This document shows, one piece after another, positions 61,366 through 64,000 of a stretch of DNA of 64,000 nt. The notes below the pieces were generated by a model. That model was given only the letters and a program-made list of their open reading frames with translations, ran no database searches and was not told the DNA's origin. A program made the translations under genes and the position numbers. Within the stretch, counting starts at the first letter, position 1; the number at the start of each line of letters is the position of its first letter. The stretch is from Phallusia fumigata (taxonomy: Eukaryota > Chordata > Ascidiacea > Phlebobranchia > Ascidiidae): NCBI GenBank assembly GCA_008931825.1, contig QXVZ01001034.1, forward strand, positions 124,001 to 188,000, read 5' to 3'.

Positions 61366-63129
61366 ACAACCACTAAATAGTTGTGGAAATAACCTTTTAA
61401 CGAGTTTATCAGCGATTAATTTTCGCCTTGTGTCTCAACTGGATGCCAACCTGGAAATTATTTGTTTGCTTGACCGGGTCTTGTTGTGAATTTTTCTTGT
61501 AATATTGTTATTGGTGCACTTGGTGTTTTTTAACTTTTTGTTGACTTGCCAAGCACAGTACGTTCCAAATTGTCTCATAAAATGCAAACCTTAGTTTTAA
61601 TCCACTTTTCATTGCTCAAGATGGCACTGATACCTTTGCCTGTCTATTGCTTAATGACATTTTGTGGATTTGGATTGTCGATTGCAGAACAACAGTGGAT
61701 TTTTGGCCGAGAAGGCAATTTTAGTCATTTATACCCTTTAATTGTTCCTAATATCATCTGAGCAATGTTCTTTAATTTTGTTTAACCAATTTTAACCTCT
61801 TTGGTTGAAATTGTGATGATACTTTCTTCGATCCTTGTGAATCCTCTGCGATATTTGACGTTGTACAAATCTAAGAGACACTTGTAAAGTAAAAATTTTA
61901 GACCGAAATCCAGCAGCAATAAACAACTTTCTGTCATATCACTATGTGCCAGGGAGTAATCCTAAATCAAAGCATGATTTTGACGTATTTAAGTGTAATA
62001 TACGGAGAAATGGAGAAATGCTTGTCTTCGGCTGCCAATGAAGCTGTGAAACGGGTGATTCTTTATCAAGGTAGACACTGTTTTTCCAATCCGAAGGCAG
62101 CATTGATAAATCTTAACGAACCAAAATGTGCGGTTTTCTGTTTTGCGTGTTTTTAACTTACGTAATTTTCTTGTTTTTGCAGATCCAAACAGACAGAAAC
62201 CATTTCATGGTGATCAAAGCATGGCATAAGCTGGAAAAATGCGGCTTTCAACTTCTGGGCATTGAGCAAAACCATACTGCTGAGAATGCAATAAAATTCA
62301 ACAACAGGAAACAACTAAAAAAGTAGACAGTTTTCCACCCCCGGGAGCGTACTTTGCACCACGAAGAAACGTTCTTTTAGCGGGCGCATTAATCTACGAC
62401 CGCGTCATACTCTTTGTCGACCCAGTTTCTATTCTGCTGGCGAAGCACATTAGCATATTTATTGTATTTTCGTCTTTTGCGTAAGTCACTTTGTTGTTTT
62501 ATCACACATTTAAGCACTTTTAGTAACGCCTACTTAATTACATTTCCTTAGTTTTCTTGTGTATAATCTTTATTTGATTGTTTTTCTGTGTTTTACCGAT
62601 TTGTGCCACCGTTGTCGTGTGTTAAGTTTTCTATATGACACTTTATATGTGTTTATTTTGTTGGCATCTGATTTATGCTTTACACACCTCTTTTTGTCTG
62701 TAAGTAACAGTGATGCACTTATACATTTGCTATTTCTTTCCACATACTGTTTGCATTTGATTTTATTCGCCTGAACTTATACTTGAGGTATGTAAGCAGT
62801 TGGCGTGCCACGGTTTCGTTCGTACCTAGTGCATTCTTCGTCATTGTTACTTTATTCCGTATAATGTAGTGATGTTGCTATATTGGGTTGAGTGCGGACA
62901 CTCTATTCTCTGTGGAGGGGGAGTGTGTAAAATAATTATTTCGTCATCCACACTCTTTAGTGCCCTCAGTGTTATTGTAACGTGGCGTAATGCAATCGTG
63001 CTCGGGTTGGGAGTGTTGATCGGGTGTGGTGACAGAGATACGTTGTGCGACAGTCTGCTTTTATTTACTGTTTTTCCATTTTAATAAAGATTGCAACTAC
63101 TGATATAAACTGCAAGTCTGTATCGAACC
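61366..63129. other. Gap H-I: shared 3' flank, then unique sequence
   Basis: The first 700 bp copy the 3' flank of G. 62340-63129 is T-rich on the plus strand with no recognised gene; its open frames are low-complexity and hydrophobic. Confidence 0.4.
62010..62229 (+). CDS. Possible two-exon small ORF after gene H
   Basis: Not recognised. ATG at 62010, exon to 62070 (MEKCLSSAANEAVKRVILYQ, donor CAAG/GTAGAC). An acceptor TTGTTTTTGCAG leads into 62183-62229, in phase, ending at TAA for 35 aa. The second segment is also open in another frame to 62326 (66 aa if unspliced from 62126). The first segment has a diverged partner at 58042-58078, so it belongs to a duplicated block. It may be a tiny gene, a leftover first exon or chance. 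Confidence 0.2.
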
Positions 63130-63448
63130 TAAAAGGCGCGTAACACAATGTGGTTTCACGCAACCTTGGCTGTTGTGTAGTAAAAATCCAATCTTAACAC
63201 ATTTTGTGTAACATTCAGTAATAAGTATATAACGCTGAGCAAATAGAGTTGATTTATTGGGATTTTCAGATTGCACCACGACCAAGAAATTGGAGAGAAA
63301 AATCTTTTGTTCGAAAACTACTGCGGAGGTTGAAACTCGCTTCGACGTTAACTGCTCTTTACTCTAAGGTGTGTTGGGTTGGTTTAAACTTCTTGAATCT
63401 AAAATATCAGTTACATGGACATTTTGAAATAACCTTAACTCTGTTAGA
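63130..63448 (+). promoter_or_regulatory. Shared 5' flank of gene I
   Basis: Contains AGATTGCACCACGACCAAGA and AACTGCTCTTTACTCTAAGG as in front of gene G, supporting a real upstream region. Confidence 0.45.
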
Positions 63449-64000
63449 ATGGATAACAGTGCTTATCACAATAGTCCGAATACCGGTAAGTATACAAGAT
63501 TGTATTTTTGTAATTTTGTAAAAAAATTCTGAATTCGCTGGATAGATTGAAATTTGCATTGTATACATTGCTGCGTTTTCTGCAACTAGTTAGTGAAATG
63601 TATGTTGTGCCTTGATTAAAATTTGTTTAAACCTTTAATTTTGCTAAAACACAGCTGGTGTGTTGTCGTTCAAGTCAAATGTTTCAAAAGGCTAAAAGAT
63701 TTTTTGCTACAGACGGTTACAAATCCAACCCTGTGGCAGCGGGTTTCAATAACAAAAATATCGAAAACACGGCAGTCAACAACGCAGAAAGAGACGTCAA
63801 CTACCCAGCAGCACATGGTGGTAACCAGGATTGTTTTCTGATAAAAACTATACAACAAGCTGATATTTTTGTTGCATCTGTAGTTCAGATCAGATCAGTG
63901 CCTCTTAATCCGTAGACTGCACTTTCTGAGAAGCCGCAAAGCACGTTTAAAATATTTTTATAAGGATAAGTAATTTGCAAAGTCTAAAGTCTGTGTGAAA
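63449..64000 (+). CDS. Gene I: 5' part of a CCP plus ALF-like family member (runs off right edge)
   Basis: Exon 1 63449-63485 (MDNSAYHNSPNT) and exon 2 63713-63820 are intact with standard borders. The tail motif is NTAVNNAERDVN and exon 2 is six bases longer than in G and H (YPAAHG end). The membrane, CCP and ALF-like exons are expected beyond 64000. It shows the array continues to the right. Confidence 0.75.

Noticed and set aside
35688-64000. Reading the array as variable complement-receptor-like (many-CCP) or lectin genes
   Set aside because: Each gene has only one CCP and no lectin domain. The C-terminal domain has ALF-like spacing instead.
1-64000. CRISPR array, prokaryotic operons or integrated virus
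   Set aside because: No spaced short repeats of CRISPR type, no operon-like long ORFs, and no capsid, envelope or polymerase coding stretch was recognised.

Overview
This is AT-rich animal nuclear DNA with many short exons, GT-AG introns and small intergenic gaps. It most resembles an ascidian tunicate (Ciona-like). That assignment is an inference from compact gene structure, metazoan domain families (CUB, LCCL, selectin-type CCP), a metazoan U6 snRNA with a PSE/TATA promoter and the repeat style. No marker proves the species. Most of the left half is intron.

Region 1 (1 to about 31.2 kb, minus strand): one long gene running off the left edge. I assemble it from four exons with GT-AG borders: a signal-peptide exon at 31.1-31.2 kb, two exons that together form one CUB domain (18.5-18.8 kb and 6.28-6.43 kb), and the start of an LCCL domain at 2.24-2.31 kb. 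The order signal peptide-CUB-LCCL matches the DCBLD (discoidin, CUB and LCCL) family. Its introns are 4 to 12 kb and carry several copies of a CRE/ATF-like motif, GTGACGTCATAAT.

Region 2 (about 31.4-34.7 kb): four identical U6 snRNA genes on the minus strand, spaced exactly 739 bp apart in a tandem repeat. Each has a PSE-like element and a TATA box.

Region 3 (35.7-64 kb): a tandem family of small six-exon genes. Two loci (A and B) lie on the minus strand, and B has an extra upstream pair of 5' exons (C). Six more (D to I) lie on the plus strand, and I runs off the right edge. The two sets are head to head around 42-44.4 kb. Each protein is about 240-257 aa: a short cytosolic tail with an Asn-rich motif (TVNNAGRDVN type), one transmembrane helix, a six-cysteine selectin-like CCP domain split over two exons, and a C-terminal domain. 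I read the last as similar to anti-lipopolysaccharide factor (ALF/scygonadin), because the 20-residue basic loop between two cysteines and the flanking helices match. No signal peptide is present, so they look like type II surface proteins. The layout recalls insect PGRP-LC: a cytosolic assembly motif, one membrane pass, and a microbe-binding ectodomain. An innate-immunity receptor cluster is my main proposal for an undescribed system.

The family shows active birth and decay: a lost start codon with a rescuing upstream promoter/exon pair (B/C), a possible second transmembrane exon (B), a one-base frameshift in a run of A (E), tail deletions (A, D), and 5' flanks shared by all copies. The gaps hold repeat fragments, including a tRNA-like SINE and a family with a B-box.
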